Source: Bacteroidota bacterium | GTDB lineage: Bacteria > Bacteroidota > Bacteroidia > B-17B0 > Aurantibacillaceae | Direction of reading: 5' to 3' | NCBI GenBank assembly: GCA_019638705.1 | Contig: JAHBTI010000026.1 | Location: 1-41,836 of the forward strand | Length of the DNA: 41,836 bases | In this document: positions 1-8,585 of the stretch, one piece after another | Numbering within the stretch: position 1 is the first letter of the stretch | Layout of the letters: the number at the start of each line of letters is the position of its first letter | Made by a program: the position numbers and the translations under genes | Notes under the pieces: generated by a model | Seen by the model: only the letters and a program-made list of their open reading frames with translations | Told to the model about the DNA's origin: nothing | The model's database searches: none

Positions 1-586
1 CGAGATTGTGATAATCAAAAACGGAAATCACATCTTTTGTTTCGCCGAGTTTTATGTCCGATAAACCTGTGGACGGATAAAAACCTTTTGGTTTTTCAAA
101 TTCCAAAATAAAATTTCTGTCCAACATATTTTTGTAATAACCGAATAAACAAAAGGTATTGAAGGAAAAAATTTTCTCTGCTTCAAAATTACTTCCGCCC
201 GGTTCAAATACAATTTTCTTTTTTGTGTCGGGCAAATCGTTTTTGTCAAAGGTATCATCCACTTCGTAAGAAATTTTTTCAATTTGCGCAGCGGGCGAAA
301 GTTTGTAAGTATTCACATTCACTTTTTTTACGCTGATTGTTGCGCCGTTTTTTCCTGTGGCTTTAAAGTTGGAAACAAAACGCCCGAAATCGTAAACCTC
401 ATAAGTACCCGGCACCATAGCTGGAAACGAAAATTCAATTTCGTTTTGCGACACGTCGGGCGGTGTTAATTCAACGGAAATTTTATCGTTTGTTACTTTG
501 TTGAGATTAACGAAATAATGATAATCCTCGTCAGCCGAAGAAAGCAAACAAGCAAAAGAAAAAATGGAAATGAAAAGTTTTTTCAT
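1..586 (-). CDS. M61-family (glycyl aminopeptidase-like) peptidase, N-terminal part, cut by the window edge
   Basis: The reading frame opens at the ATG at 586 on the minus strand and is still open at base 1, so about 195 residues are visible and the C-terminus lies outside. It starts with a signal peptide (MKKLFISIFSFACLLSS). The segment FSFPAMVPGTYEVYDFGRFV matches the conserved N-terminal beta domain of M61 peptidases, whose usual form is PaWtPGsY followed by a D-F/aromatic stretch. The zinc site (HExxH) and PDZ domain expected further on are not in the window, so catalytic competence cannot be judged. Family knowledge suggests a periplasmic or surface aminopeptidase preferring N-terminal Gly or Ala. 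The gene reads away from its neighbours, and a palindromic repeat lies upstream of its start. The family call is fairly likely; the substrate is unknown. Confidence 0.62.
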   Translation of the reverse strand, partial: MKKLFISIFSFACLLSSADEDYHYFVNLNKVTNDKISVELTPPDVSQNEIEFSFPAMVPGTYEVYDFGRFVSNFKATGKNGATISVKKVNVNTYKLSPAAQIEKISYEVDDTFDKNDLPDTKKKIVFEPGGSNFEAEKIFSFNTFCLFGYYKNMLDRNFILEFEKPKGFYPSTGLSDIKLGETKDVISVFDYHNL

Positions 587-611
587 AGAAAAATTGTTTT
601 GAAAATGTTTT

Positions 612-710
612 GTCAGTTCGAGTGATTTGCTGCCTCTTTGCAAATCGTATCGAGAACGGACTGCCGTAAATTCATTTCTCGATACGCTCCTGTCGTCGTT
701 ACTCGAAGTA
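612..710. repeat. Nested palindromic intergenic repeat (REP-like)
   Basis: This fills most of the 158-bp gap between the M61 gene start and the CPBP gene stop. Two nested inverted repeats are visible. The inner arms CGTATCGAGAA (646-656) and TTCTCGATACG (676-686) pair over 11 bp around a 19-nt loop. The outer arms are TTCGAGT (617-623) and ACTCGAA (701-707). Such TCGATACG/ACTCGAA elements resemble dispersed intergenic palindromes of Bacteroidota. No coding potential was seen. A role in mRNA 3'-end protection is possible but not shown. Confidence 0.6.
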
Positions 711-744
711 ACACTGGCGTTATATAATATTTTGAGCATAAATT

Positions 745-1719
745 TTAGTTAATAATAAGTTTAAAATTTTTCCAACGAAATTTTAATTGAAAAATAACGA
801 ACGCGATTGCCGCCATAATAAGCCACATCACAATTTCAGAAGAAGGATTTTCGTCTTGCACTTCAAAAATGGAATAGGCTTTTAAAACAGAATTTGGTGG
901 CGTTACTAACAAAGAACTGATAAAATTATTTGCGAAATGAATACCGAAAGCGAGTTCAATGCCTTCGTCTAACAAGGTGAGCGCACCCATAAACAAAGCA
1001 AAACAAACGTAATACGTGAGCATAATCGGCACACCGAATTTTTGCACTTCGGGATTGCTCATGTGTGCCAAACCAAACAATAGCGAAGTGATAAACAAAG
1101 GCACAATTCCGTTTTTGAAAATCTGAGAAAGCCCTTGCATAAAATATCCTCTGAAAACAACTTCTTCCAAACCTGTTTGAATGGGCATCAGCGCAAACAT
1201 GATGATTGCAGAAATTAAAAATCCGCCGAGATTAAAATTGAGTGTGAGTTCTTCGGGGTAAAAAATGTAGCTCAACAGCGTAGAGAGAACCAGCAAGGAA
1301 GCCCACACCAAAAAGGCAAACCAAAAGCGTTTGTAACGGAATTTTTCGTAGCCTGTTAAAACACTCGTTAATGTTTTTTGATGAACGTAACGCAAGCCGA
1401 TGTAAAAGCTCGCCGCTGCCAACACAAACATTCCCAATTCCAAAAGCAACACAAGGTTTTTATCCATTTGCAAAGCCGTGCTGTCAAACAACAAATTGGG
1501 ATTGCTTAAAATTTCCTGCGGAGAATAGCCGTTGCTCTTAAGCACATTCATCAGCGGCACAAAAATGGCAGACTGAAATAAAAAATAGCCCGTCATTAAA
1601 AAAATAACGGTAAACAAATATGCCCACCATTTATTTATGCCTGTAACAAACCCCGAAATGAGGTATAAATTATTAAACGGAAAAGGTTTTTGTGAGGTAT
1701 CTTGTGCTTGTTTGTTCAT
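745..1719 (-). CDS. CPBP family intramembrane metalloprotease (Abi/CAAX-like)
   Basis: A 324-residue multi-pass membrane protein. The CPBP (Rce1/Abi) signature is clear: EEVVFR (E185, E186, R190), an FGLAH motif with H219, and a second histidine in GIHFANN (H261). These are the glutamates and histidines that build the active site in Rce1-like proteases. Hydrophobic segments lie near residues 32-55, 90-110, 133-154, 165-182, 205-220 and 233-250. The frame could be extended upstream to 1860, but that would overlap the divergent gene at 1808 and its promoter. The ATG at 1719 (MNKQAQD) therefore fits better. Substrates of bacterial CPBP proteins are mostly unknown; roles include peptide maturation, bacteriocin self-immunity and membrane protein processing. 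The neighbours do not suggest a substrate. Confidence 0.88.
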   Translation of the reverse strand: MNKQAQDTSQKPFPFNNLYLISGFVTGINKWWAYLFTVIFLMTGYFLFQSAIFVPLMNVLKSNGYSPQEILSNPNLLFDSTALQMDKNLVLLLELGMFVLAAASFYIGLRYVHQKTLTSVLTGYEKFRYKRFWFAFLVWASLLVLSTLLSYIFYPEELTLNFNLGGFLISAIIMFALMPIQTGLEEVVFRGYFMQGLSQIFKNGIVPLFITSLLFGLAHMSNPEVQKFGVPIMLTYYVCFALFMGALTLLDEGIELAFGIHFANNFISSLLVTPPNSVLKAYSIFEVQDENPSSEIVMWLIMAAIAFVIFQLKFRWKNFKLIIN

Positions 1720-1752
1720 CAATTTTTTAGTTTTTAAAAGTATAGAATATTG

Positions 1753-1783
1753 TTGAAATGCGAATGAATGTTTTGTATATTTG
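1753..1783 (+). promoter_or_regulatory. Bacteroidota-type promoter for the BNR lipoprotein gene
   Basis: The -7 box TATATTTG (1776-1783) matches TAnnTTTG exactly. A TTG (1753-1755) lies 20 nt upstream as the -33 element, close to the usual 19-21 nt spacing. The start codon of the downstream gene is at 1808, giving a leader of about 18 nt. Confidence 0.55.
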
Positions 1784-1807
1784 AGAGTTATATAAAAAAT
1801 TAAGGCT

Positions 1808-2851
1808 ATGAAAAAATTAATTACTATTGCTCTGTTAGGTTGGTTTATTTCTGGTTGCAAGAAAGATGTACCTATAACGACCCAATCGCCGTCAAAAATA
1901 GACGGATTAGAATTAACATTTTACAAAACAAATCTTCAAAAAAATTTCCAAGCAATTTGTTTCGTAGATGAAACTACAGGATATATTGCAGGTTACGACG
2001 GTGCTCTTTATAAAACAACAAATGGAGGAAGTTCGTGGATTGCTTTAAACTCTAACACATCATTGCCTTTGTTTGACATATTCTTTCTTAATAAGGATGA
2101 AGGATTTGTTGTTGGAGGACAGGGTTTTTGTGGAGGGTATCCTTGCACTCCACCCGGCGCAATAATTTTATATACAAGCAATGGCGGGCAAACATGGGAA
2201 CAAGTATATACCCCCCCCTCAAATAATCCACTCTCAAAATATGTTGAGCTGCAATCCATTTATTTTGTAAATAATTCCGTTGGTTTTGCCGTAGGTGCTG
2301 AAACAATTCTCTCAACTAAAGATAAAGGTGTTACATGGCAGGAAACCAAAATTGACAGCATTGGCGGCGCGATGATGGACGTTGAATTTATTGACGACAA
2401 AAAAGGTTTTATTGCTTGTACATTTGGGAAACTTCTTAAAACAACTGACGGGGGTGAAACATGGTCTATTTCAAGCCCTTTTCCTGCAATAGGAGCAAAT
2501 ACACTTGCATTTATATCCGAAAATTTAATTTACTCGGCAGGTTATATTGACATTGCGAAATCAATAGACGGCGGAAACTCATGGAATAATCTTCCAAGTT
2601 ATCCAACAGATATTTTTAAATTAAACTTCATTACAGAAGACATTGGATTTGCTTTTGGAAGAGGAAAATACTCTGGCGGAGAATATGGACATAACTACGC
2701 TTCTGTTTATTATACAACCAACGGTGGTAGCACATGGAAAGGTAACGATAAAATTCAAGAACTGGGAGTGATTAAAGCAGCAAGTTTTCCTAACGCGAAC
2801 GTTGGATTTGCAATTGGTGGTGATGTTGTTGTGAAAATGAAACGACAATAA
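1808..2851 (+). CDS. BNR/Asp-box (Ycf48-like) beta-propeller lipoprotein
   Basis: A 347-residue protein beginning with a lipoprotein signal peptide (MKKLITIALLGWFISGC, lipid-modified Cys at 17). It contains repeated Asp-box elements of the form TTNGGSSW, TSNGGQTW, TTDGGETW, SIDGGNSW and TTNGGSTW. Each follows a segment of the type F..D...G...G. This is the pattern of Ycf48-like and sortilin-like beta-propellers. Bacterial members are surface or secreted and may bind proteins or glycans; no enzyme motif was found. It ends 42 nt before the cytochrome peroxidase gene on the same strand and may be co-transcribed with it. A run of eight C residues at 2211-2218 inside the gene is unusual for this AT-rich sequence and could allow slippage. 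Confidence 0.8.
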   Translation: MKKLITIALLGWFISGCKKDVPITTQSPSKIDGLELTFYKTNLQKNFQAICFVDETTGYIAGYDGALYKTTNGGSSWIALNSNTSLPLFDIFFLNKDEGFVVGGQGFCGGYPCTPPGAIILYTSNGGQTWEQVYTPPSNNPLSKYVELQSIYFVNNSVGFAVGAETILSTKDKGVTWQETKIDSIGGAMMDVEFIDDKKGFIACTFGKLLKTTDGGETWSISSPFPAIGANTLAFISENLIYSAGYIDIAKSIDGGNSWNNLPSYPTDIFKLNFITEDIGFAFGRGKYSGGEYGHNYASVYYTTNGGSTWKGNDKIQELGVIKAASFPNANVGFAIGGDVVVKMKRQ

Positions 2852-2893
2852 TGAAACTGTGAACAGTAGTCATTCAAATAAGCACGCTTTTTT

Positions 2894-3853
2894 ATGCCAA
2901 TTAAACTACATTTGCTGAAAGCACTTAAACACATTTTCTTAATCCTCTTTTTCACTGCTTGCCAAAACAAGCAAGAACTTTTTACCACCGAAGAAAAATT
3001 GGGTGAAGCCTTATTTTTTGACCCTATTCTTTCCCGCGACAGCACGGTGAGTTGCGCAAGTTGCCACAAACCAGAATTTGCTTTTGCAGATAATTTGCCT
3101 GTGAGTGTTGGCGTACAAAACCGCAAAGGCACACGCAACACACCAAGTGCCATGAACCAACTTAACCGCAACTTTCAGTTTTGGGACGGGCGCGCCGAAA
3201 CGCTTGAAGAACAGACTCTTGCGCCGATTGAAAATCCCGTTGAAATGGATTTTCCGTTAACGCTTGCCGTAAGACGTTTGATGAAAAATGAGTTGTACAG
3301 AAATTCTTTTCAGCATGTTTACGGAAAATCGGTTTCAAAAGAACTGATTGCACAAGCCATTGCAGCGTATGAAGAAACGCTGGAAACAAGTAAATCGGGT
3401 TTTGATAACTATATGCAGCACGATGATACCACTCTGTTTGGTGCAAGTGAGCAACGCGGTTTGAATATTTTTAACGAAAAAGGGAAATGTTTTGATTGCC
3501 ACTTCGGCGTTGATTTTACGGGCGGTGACCAATTTAAAAACATAGGTATTTACAACGGAAAAGACATTAACGACAAAGGTCGTTTTGATATTACGCAAAA
3601 CCCGAAAGATTTGGGTGCGTTTAAAACTCCGGGCTTACGAAACGTTGCCATTACCGCGCCCTATATGCACAACGGACGTTTTAGAACCCTGCGTGAAGTA
3701 ATTGATTATTACAACGAGCCTGATACATTCATTCCGAACGCCATAAACAGAGATGAACTTTTAAGCAAGCCATTAAACTTAACCGAAGAAGAAAAAAAAG
3801 ATTTGGAAAATTTTTTGTTGAGTTTAACGGACGAACGCTTTTTAGTTAAATAA
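2894..3853 (+). CDS. Di-haem cytochrome c peroxidase (MauG/CcpA family) lipoprotein
   Basis: A 319-residue protein with a lipobox (LFFTAC, Cys 23) and two c-type haem motifs, CASCH (54-58) and CFDCH (199-203). The body matches the family: GEALFFDPILSRDSTVSCASCH, then RNTPSAMNQ, FWDGRAETLEEQ, and finally FKTPGLRNVAITAPYMHNGRF. The APYMHNG segment carries the usual methionine region of the second haem domain. Family members reduce hydrogen peroxide in the periplasm using electrons from small cytochromes, or act as MauG-like oxidases. The lipid anchor suggests attachment to the periplasmic or outer-membrane face. No methylamine-utilisation genes are nearby, so a peroxidase role is the more likely reading. 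Its 3' end converges on pyruvate kinase across an 88-bp repeat-rich spacer. Confidence 0.88.
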   Translation: MPIKLHLLKALKHIFLILFFTACQNKQELFTTEEKLGEALFFDPILSRDSTVSCASCHKPEFAFADNLPVSVGVQNRKGTRNTPSAMNQLNRNFQFWDGRAETLEEQTLAPIENPVEMDFPLTLAVRRLMKNELYRNSFQHVYGKSVSKELIAQAIAAYEETLETSKSGFDNYMQHDDTTLFGASEQRGLNIFNEKGKCFDCHFGVDFTGGDQFKNIGIYNGKDINDKGRFDITQNPKDLGAFKTPGLRNVAITAPYMHNGRFRTLREVIDYYNEPDTFIPNAINRDELLSKPLNLTEEEKKDLENFLLSLTDERFLVK

Positions 3854-3855
3854 AA

Positions 3856-3937
3856 CACAGAGTTACAGAGGCTCTGAGGCACAGAGAAAATATTTCACAA
3901 AAACTTCGGTGCCTCTGTGTTTCAGTGCCTCCGTGTC
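3856..3937. repeat. CACAGAG-type intergenic repeat between convergent genes
   Basis: The spacer between the peroxidase and pyruvate kinase stops is made of repeated CACAGAG / GAGGCACAGAG units and their complements (CTCTGTG, TGCCTCTGTG). It can fold into an imperfect long hairpin. Related CACAGAG segments occur near 9375-9400 and 25386-25418, so this is a dispersed intergenic family. It may also serve as a bidirectional transcription stop, though no clear U-tract is present. Confidence 0.5.
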
Positions 3938-3941
3938 AAAC

Positions 3942-5369
3942 TTAACTAATGTAGCTGAGTTTCATCATATTTGTTCTGCCGCGCTCTTTCATTGGCATAC
4001 TTGCAATATTGATAACCAAATCATCGTCTTTTACTAACTTTTCTTTTTTAATGTATGCTTTCAGGTCTTCAATGGTTTGGTCGGTGCTTTCGTATTTGTC
4101 GTAGTAATAACCGCGCACGCCCCACACCAAACTCAACGTGGTGAGTAATGACAAATTATCCGTAAAAATAAAAATTTGCGCTTTTGGTCTGTGGCTTGAA
4201 AGTCTGAATGCCGTGTAACCGCTGTTTGTCATGCTAATCAAAGCTCTCACATCTGCGCTGTGAGCCAATGCACAGGCATTATAGCAAATGCTGTCGGTAA
4301 CATACGTTGCAGTTTTTATGGCTGGCAAATGTTCTTTATGATAAATACTGTCTAATTCTTCCACTTCGGTAATTACGCGGCGCATAATTTCAATCACACG
4401 CGCAGGAAATTTCCCAACCGATGTTTCCGCGCTCAACATCACCGCATCTGCACCGTCCATAACGGCGTTGGCAACATCATTTACTTCGGCGCGGGTGGGG
4501 GTGTAGCTTGTAATCATGCTTTCCATCATTTGTGTAGCAATAATTACGGGCTTACTCATTTCAATACATTTTTGCACAATCATTTTTTGCAACAACGGAA
4601 CGCGCTCCATCGGCAACTCCACGCCCAAATCGCCTCGTGCCACCATAATGCCGTCTGTAACATCAATAATGTTATCAATCTCGCGAATAGCTTCGGGCTT
4701 TTCAATTTTTGCAATCACGCGCGCACGTTTGCCTTTGTGTTTAATAATGTCTTTCAACTCTACAATATCCGTTACGCTGCGCACAAACGACAAACCAATC
4801 CAGTCAAAATCGTGTTCTAATGCAAAATCCAAATCGCGAATGTCTTTTATTGTTAATGAAGGCAACGAAATTTTTGTGTTCGGCAGGTTCACACCTTTTT
4901 TTGACGATAACGCGCCGCCCGCAGTAATCAGGCAACGCACACTGTCTTTTCCGTTGGTATCCAACACTTTTAAGTGAATTTTTCCGTCGTCAATCAACAC
5001 GGTTTCCCCAACCTTTACATCTTGCGGAAATTGCGGATAGGTAATATAAATTTCATTTTCATCGCCTTCCTTTTCTTTGGTGGTAATCACAATTTCGTTT
5101 CCGTTTACCAAATTTACCGCGTTATTTTTTACCGTGCCGATGCGAAGTTTCGGTCCTTGCAAATCTGCAAGAATGCCCACATGGCGTTTTAATTTTTTAT
5201 TCAGTTCGCGAATGTTATTTACGATGTGTAGCACGGCATCGTAATCGCCATGCGAAAAATTAATGCGGCAAATATCCAATCCCTCGTTAAACATGGCTTC
5301 CAGCACAGAAATGTCGGCTGTTGCGGGTCCCATAGTGGCAACAATTTTTGTTCGGTTAATTTTTCTCAT
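3942..5369 (-). CDS. pyk: Pyruvate kinase
   Basis: A full-length 475-residue pyruvate kinase, converting phosphoenolpyruvate and ADP to pyruvate and ATP in the last step of glycolysis. Seen in order: RTKIVATMGPA and INFSHG at the N-terminus, ADLQGPKLRIG, a B domain with DDGKIHLKV, the active-site strand ARVIAKIEKPEAI (catalytic Lys and metal-binding Glu), IMVARGDLGVE, ATQMMESM, TRAEVNDVANAV and DGADAVMLSAET. The C-terminal domain is complete and contains SICYNACALAH. The length is normal for the bacterial form. The start is set by ATG at 5369 followed by MRKINRTKIV. It reads alone on the minus strand, with 172 bp of mostly featureless sequence upstream. Confidence 0.97.
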   Translation of the reverse strand: MRKINRTKIVATMGPATADISVLEAMFNEGLDICRINFSHGDYDAVLHIVNNIRELNKKLKRHVGILADLQGPKLRIGTVKNNAVNLVNGNEIVITTKEKEGDENEIYITYPQFPQDVKVGETVLIDDGKIHLKVLDTNGKDSVRCLITAGGALSSKKGVNLPNTKISLPSLTIKDIRDLDFALEHDFDWIGLSFVRSVTDIVELKDIIKHKGKRARVIAKIEKPEAIREIDNIIDVTDGIMVARGDLGVELPMERVPLLQKMIVQKCIEMSKPVIIATQMMESMITSYTPTRAEVNDVANAVMDGADAVMLSAETSVGKFPARVIEIMRRVITEVEELDSIYHKEHLPAIKTATYVTDSICYNACALAHSADVRALISMTNSGYTAFRLSSHRPKAQIFIFTDNLSLLTTLSLVWGVRGYYYDKYESTDQTIEDLKAYIKKEKLVKDDDLVINIASMPMKERGRTNMMKLSYIS

Positions 5370-5438
5370 ATGTCTAAAATTCTAAATTATTGTTTTTTAA
5401 TTGCTATACGGCATAGCCTGTTTAGTTATTTGTTTGTG

Positions 5439-5462
5439 TTTTGGCAAACATGGCTGTTTCAT
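5439..5462. repeat. 24-nt sequence shared with the DUF4258/DUF2283 spacer
   Basis: This stretch matches 29091-29114 at 23 of 24 positions; the core is TTTTGGCAAACATGGCT. It lies in the 172-bp region upstream of pyk. At the second site the same segment forms the loop and one arm of a 13-bp hairpin. Here the flanking arm is absent. It may be a fragment of a dispersed element. Confidence 0.5.
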
Positions 5463-5541
5463 AAAAACAGATGTTTTAATCCGCACCAAAATTAACAAAA
5501 GCGGATTATGAATGAAATTAATAAGTGTTATTGTTTTGCCG

Positions 5542-6186
5542 TTAGCCGTTTGTTGTATTTCTTCTCTTATAGCTTTCCCGAAGCCTTTTGACATTGATAC
5601 CAAATCCTAATTTGATGTAATAACCGCTAAGGTCTTTAGAGTAATAAGGTAATACAAAACGCCAGCCGCCACCCACTTTTGCCCGTAACCATGGCAATAT
5701 ATCATAGCCCGCATGAATACCGACTTCAATCGGAATAATTAGATTTTTTCCGTTTTGAACTTCAATTCCCGAACTGTCTATTTTCCGAAAATAATTCCAC
5801 CCGATGCCTGTTTGAAAATACGTTGTAAGGCGAAATTTATTGATAATTAAAAAATCAAATTCTTCTCCTAAATTGATAAAAACAAGCCTGTTCTTTTTTA
5901 TTGTTCCTTCGTCATCAAGCAACTCCCCTCTTTCAAACGGCGTTCCGCTGACACCTGCTTTGAGCCTTAATTTTTTACCAAAATCAACCCCGATATAAGC
6001 CCCATAAATTAAAGTTCTCTGACGATGTATGTGCGTTCTTCTGTTATCAATGCCGTAAATAAATTCTTTTTTTTCTTTAAAGGGTTGAATGGGGTGCGTG
6101 ATTTGTTGAGCAGTTGAAATGAAAGGGAATAACACGGCAGTAAACACTATTTTTATTTGCCATGTCCCTTTCTTTTTTTTAATCAT
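5542..6186 (-). CDS. Putative outer-membrane beta-barrel protein, function unknown
   Basis: A 214-residue protein with an N-terminal hydrophobic segment (KIVFTAVLFPFISTAQQ) that looks like a signal peptide. The mature part alternates short amphipathic strands rich in aromatic and glycine residues, for example IYGAYIGVDFG, LRLKAGVSG, FRLTTYFQTGIGWNYF and WLRAKVGGGWRFVLPYY. It ends in YYIKLGFGINV. This pattern is typical of small Bacteroidota outer-membrane barrels (PorT/OmpW-like in shape), but no named family is recognised. It starts 35 nt after the purL stop on the same strand and may be read from the purL transcript. A link to purine synthesis is not expected. Confidence 0.6.
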   Translation of the reverse strand: MIKKKKGTWQIKIVFTAVLFPFISTAQQITHPIQPFKEKKEFIYGIDNRRTHIHRQRTLIYGAYIGVDFGKKLRLKAGVSGTPFERGELLDDEGTIKKNRLVFINLGEEFDFLIINKFRLTTYFQTGIGWNYFRKIDSSGIEVQNGKNLIIPIEVGIHAGYDILPWLRAKVGGGWRFVLPYYSKDLSGYYIKLGFGINVKRLRESYKRRNTTNG

Positions 6187-6221
6187 TTCTATGTATTTTG
6201 GTAATACAATGTCAGAGTTTC

Positions 6222-8453
6222 TTAACTCAAATACCCCTCAATACTTGTATCATAGGCTTTTTTGTAATCGTTAAGCGTGCCGTAATTTGTTCCGTCAATC
6301 ACGATTGAATTTCCTTTCACAGTTCCTAATTTGGTGAATGAAATAGTTTGTTTTTTCAATTCAGTTTCCAATGCAGAAACGTTGTTGCCTGAAACACTCA
6401 CTACCACACGGCTTTGTGCTTCGCCGAATAAAAATGCGTCTTTGCGAATGGAGCTGTCTGTTGCAATTTCAAAACCCAAATTATTTACCATAGAACTTTC
6501 AAGCAAGGTAACAAACAAACCGCCGTCGCTTACATCGTGCGCGGAATTGATGAGTTTGTTTTTAATGATTGCAAGAATTGCTTTTTGCACATTAAATTCC
6601 GTGTCCAAATCAAAAAACGGTGCAGGTGTATTTTTCACTTTGTGGAAACTGTACAAATATTCAGATGAAGAAATATCGTTTTTACTTTCACCGATTAAAT
6701 AAATGGTATCGCCTTCGTTTTTAAAATCCAAAGTGGTTTGTAAAGTTTTATCAGGTAAAATTCCAATCATACCAATTGTAGGCGTTGGGAACACAGGTCC
6801 CTCATAACTTGATTGATTATAAAAACTCACGTTTCCGCCTGTTACAGGTGTTTGAAATTTCAAACACGCTTTGCTCATGCCTTTGATAGAGCCAACAAAT
6901 TGCCAATACACTTCGGGGTTGTACGGATTTCCGAAATTCAAGCAATTGGTTACTGCGCTTGGTTCGCCACCGCTGCACACAATGTTTCGCGCCGCTTCGC
7001 TTACCGCAATGGCGCAACCTGTTTCAGGGTCAGCGTTTACATAACGCGAATTGCAATCTACCGTCATGGCTAATGCTTTTTTGCTGCCTTTTACGTTTAC
7101 AATGGCTGCATCGCTTGGTGCGTTGGTGCTCATGTTCACCGTACCCACCATGCTGTCGTATTGATTATAAACCCAACGTTTGCTTGCAATGTTCGGATGC
7201 TTTGCCAAATGCTGCATCACGGGTTTTAAATCTTTTGGCTCGCTGATTGAATTAATGTCAAATTTTTTCGCTTCGGCAAAATAAGCAGGTTCTTTGTAAT
7301 CACGTTTGTAAACAGGCGCGCCACCGCCCAACACCAACACATCAGCAGGAACATCAGCCACTAATTCGCCGTGCATATAATATTTTAATTGTCCGCCTTC
7401 GGTTACTTCGCCAATTTGTTCGCAGTTCAAATCCCACTTGTCAAATATTTTTTTCACCACATCTTCTTTGCCTTTTTCTACCACCACCAACATACGCTCT
7501 TGCGATTCGCTCAACAAAATTTCAAATGGGTGCATTCCAGCCTGGCGCGTAGGAACTTTATCCAACCAAATGTTCATGCCGTGTTCGCCTTTCGCACTCA
7601 TTTCGGAAGTGGAACAAGTAATGCCCGCCGCGCCCATGTCTTGCATACCAATCACCGCACCGGTTTTAATCACTTCCAACGTTGCTTCCAACAATAATTT
7701 TTCCTGAAATGGGTCGCCCACTTGCACGGACGGTAAATCTTTCGCCGATTCTTCGGTAATATCTTTACTTGCAAACGATGCGCCTGCAATGCCGTCTTTG
7801 CCTGTTGCTGAACCCACGATGAACACAGGATTTCCCGCACCGTAAGAAGTGGCACTCACAGTTTCGCCTTGTTTTACAATGCCCACGCTCATGGCGTTTA
7901 CCAAAGGATTGACATTATAACACTCGTCAAAAAACACTTCGCCGCCAACGGTTGGAATGCCGAAAGCATTCCCGTAATCGCCGATGCCTTTCACCACGCC
8001 TTTCACGAGCCATTGTGTTTTTGGAGAATTGATATCGCCGAAACGCAAAGAATTTAATTGCGCAATGGGGCGCGCGCCCATAGTAAAAATATCGCGGTTA
8101 ATGCCGCCCACGCCTGTTGCCGCACCTTGATACGGCTCTAAGGCACTTGGGTGATTGTGAGATTCAATTTTAAATGCGCAGCCAAGCCCTTCGCCAATGT
8201 CAACCAAACCTGCATTTTCTTCGCCTGCTTTGGCAAGCATGTGCGGTCCGTCTTTGGGCAAGGTTTTCAGCCAAGTAATGGAATTTTTATAAGAGCAATG
8301 TTCGCTCCACATTACCGAAAACACGGCTACTTCGGTGAAGTTGGGTGTGCGCCCCAAAATTTCTTTTATTTTATCGTATTCTTCGGAAAGTAAGCCGAGA
8401 TTTTTTGCGTCTTCCACGCTTGCTAATTGCGCTGAATAGTTTACTGCTGACAT
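6222..8453 (-). CDS. purL: Phosphoribosylformylglycinamidine synthase subunit PurL (small form)
   Basis: A complete 743-residue small-type PurL, the ATP-dependent synthetase subunit of formylglycinamidine ribonucleotide amidotransferase (step 4 of de novo purine synthesis). Characteristic segments are MWSEHCSYKNS, FKIESHNHPSALEPYQGAA (with the conserved His), VGGINRDIFTMGARPIA, VGGEVFFD, QDMGAAGITCSTSEM and, in the second half, CLNFGNPYNPEVYWQF, TPVTGGNVSFYNQS and HDVSDGG. The length fits the form that needs separate PurQ (glutaminase) and PurS subunits. The fused form is about 1,200-1,300 residues. Neither purQ nor purS is in the window. A TATCTTTG promoter box lies 19 nt upstream of the start. 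Confidence 0.97.
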   Translation of the reverse strand: MSAVNYSAQLASVEDAKNLGLLSEEYDKIKEILGRTPNFTEVAVFSVMWSEHCSYKNSITWLKTLPKDGPHMLAKAGEENAGLVDIGEGLGCAFKIESHNHPSALEPYQGAATGVGGINRDIFTMGARPIAQLNSLRFGDINSPKTQWLVKGVVKGIGDYGNAFGIPTVGGEVFFDECYNVNPLVNAMSVGIVKQGETVSATSYGAGNPVFIVGSATGKDGIAGASFASKDITEESAKDLPSVQVGDPFQEKLLLEATLEVIKTGAVIGMQDMGAAGITCSTSEMSAKGEHGMNIWLDKVPTRQAGMHPFEILLSESQERMLVVVEKGKEDVVKKIFDKWDLNCEQIGEVTEGGQLKYYMHGELVADVPADVLVLGGGAPVYKRDYKEPAYFAEAKKFDINSISEPKDLKPVMQHLAKHPNIASKRWVYNQYDSMVGTVNMSTNAPSDAAIVNVKGSKKALAMTVDCNSRYVNADPETGCAIAVSEAARNIVCSGGEPSAVTNCLNFGNPYNPEVYWQFVGSIKGMSKACLKFQTPVTGGNVSFYNQSSYEGPVFPTPTIGMIGILPDKTLQTTLDFKNEGDTIYLIGESKNDISSSEYLYSFHKVKNTPAPFFDLDTEFNVQKAILAIIKNKLINSAHDVSDGGLFVTLLESSMVNNLGFEIATDSSIRKDAFLFGEAQSRVVVSVSGNNVSALETELKKQTISFTKLGTVKGNSIVIDGTNYGTLNDYKKAYDTSIEGYLS

Positions 8454-8471
8454 AGTATTTTATTGGAAGCG

Positions 8472-8479
8472 CAAAGATA
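8472..8479 (-). promoter_or_regulatory. -7 promoter box of purL
   Basis: On the minus strand this reads TATCTTTG, an exact TAnnTTTG box. It is followed by CGC and the purL start codon 18 nt further on. No convincing TTG -33 element is visible. A heptanucleotide array occupies the positions just upstream (8486-8520). Confidence 0.5.
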
Positions 8480-8485
8480 GGATTA

Positions 8486-8520
8486 AGTTTTTAGTTGGGG
8501 GTTGAGAGTTGAAAGATGAG
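8486..8520. repeat. Heptanucleotide tandem array (5 units)
   Basis: Five consecutive 7-bp units read on the + strand: AGTTTTT, AGTTGGG, GGTTGAG, AGTTGAA and AGATGAG, consensus close to AGTTGAG. The array lies directly upstream of the purL -7 box, where the -33 region would be. A similar period-7 array with inverted arms is in the TPP riboswitch at 30285-30354. Confidence 0.55.
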
Positions 8521-8585
8521 GGGGAATGTTGAAAGATTATGTCCTTATTCTTTTTGGTATTCATCTCACCGACTAAGGTCAATTG

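Noticed and set aside
1720..1860. Longer start for the CPBP protease (from 1860)
   Set aside because: It would overlap the divergent BNR gene and its promoter, and the added residues have no family likeness.
5370..5603. Small frame on the minus strand upstream of pyk
   Set aside because: It overlaps the end of the outer-membrane-like gene in another frame and has no signal, motif or start context.
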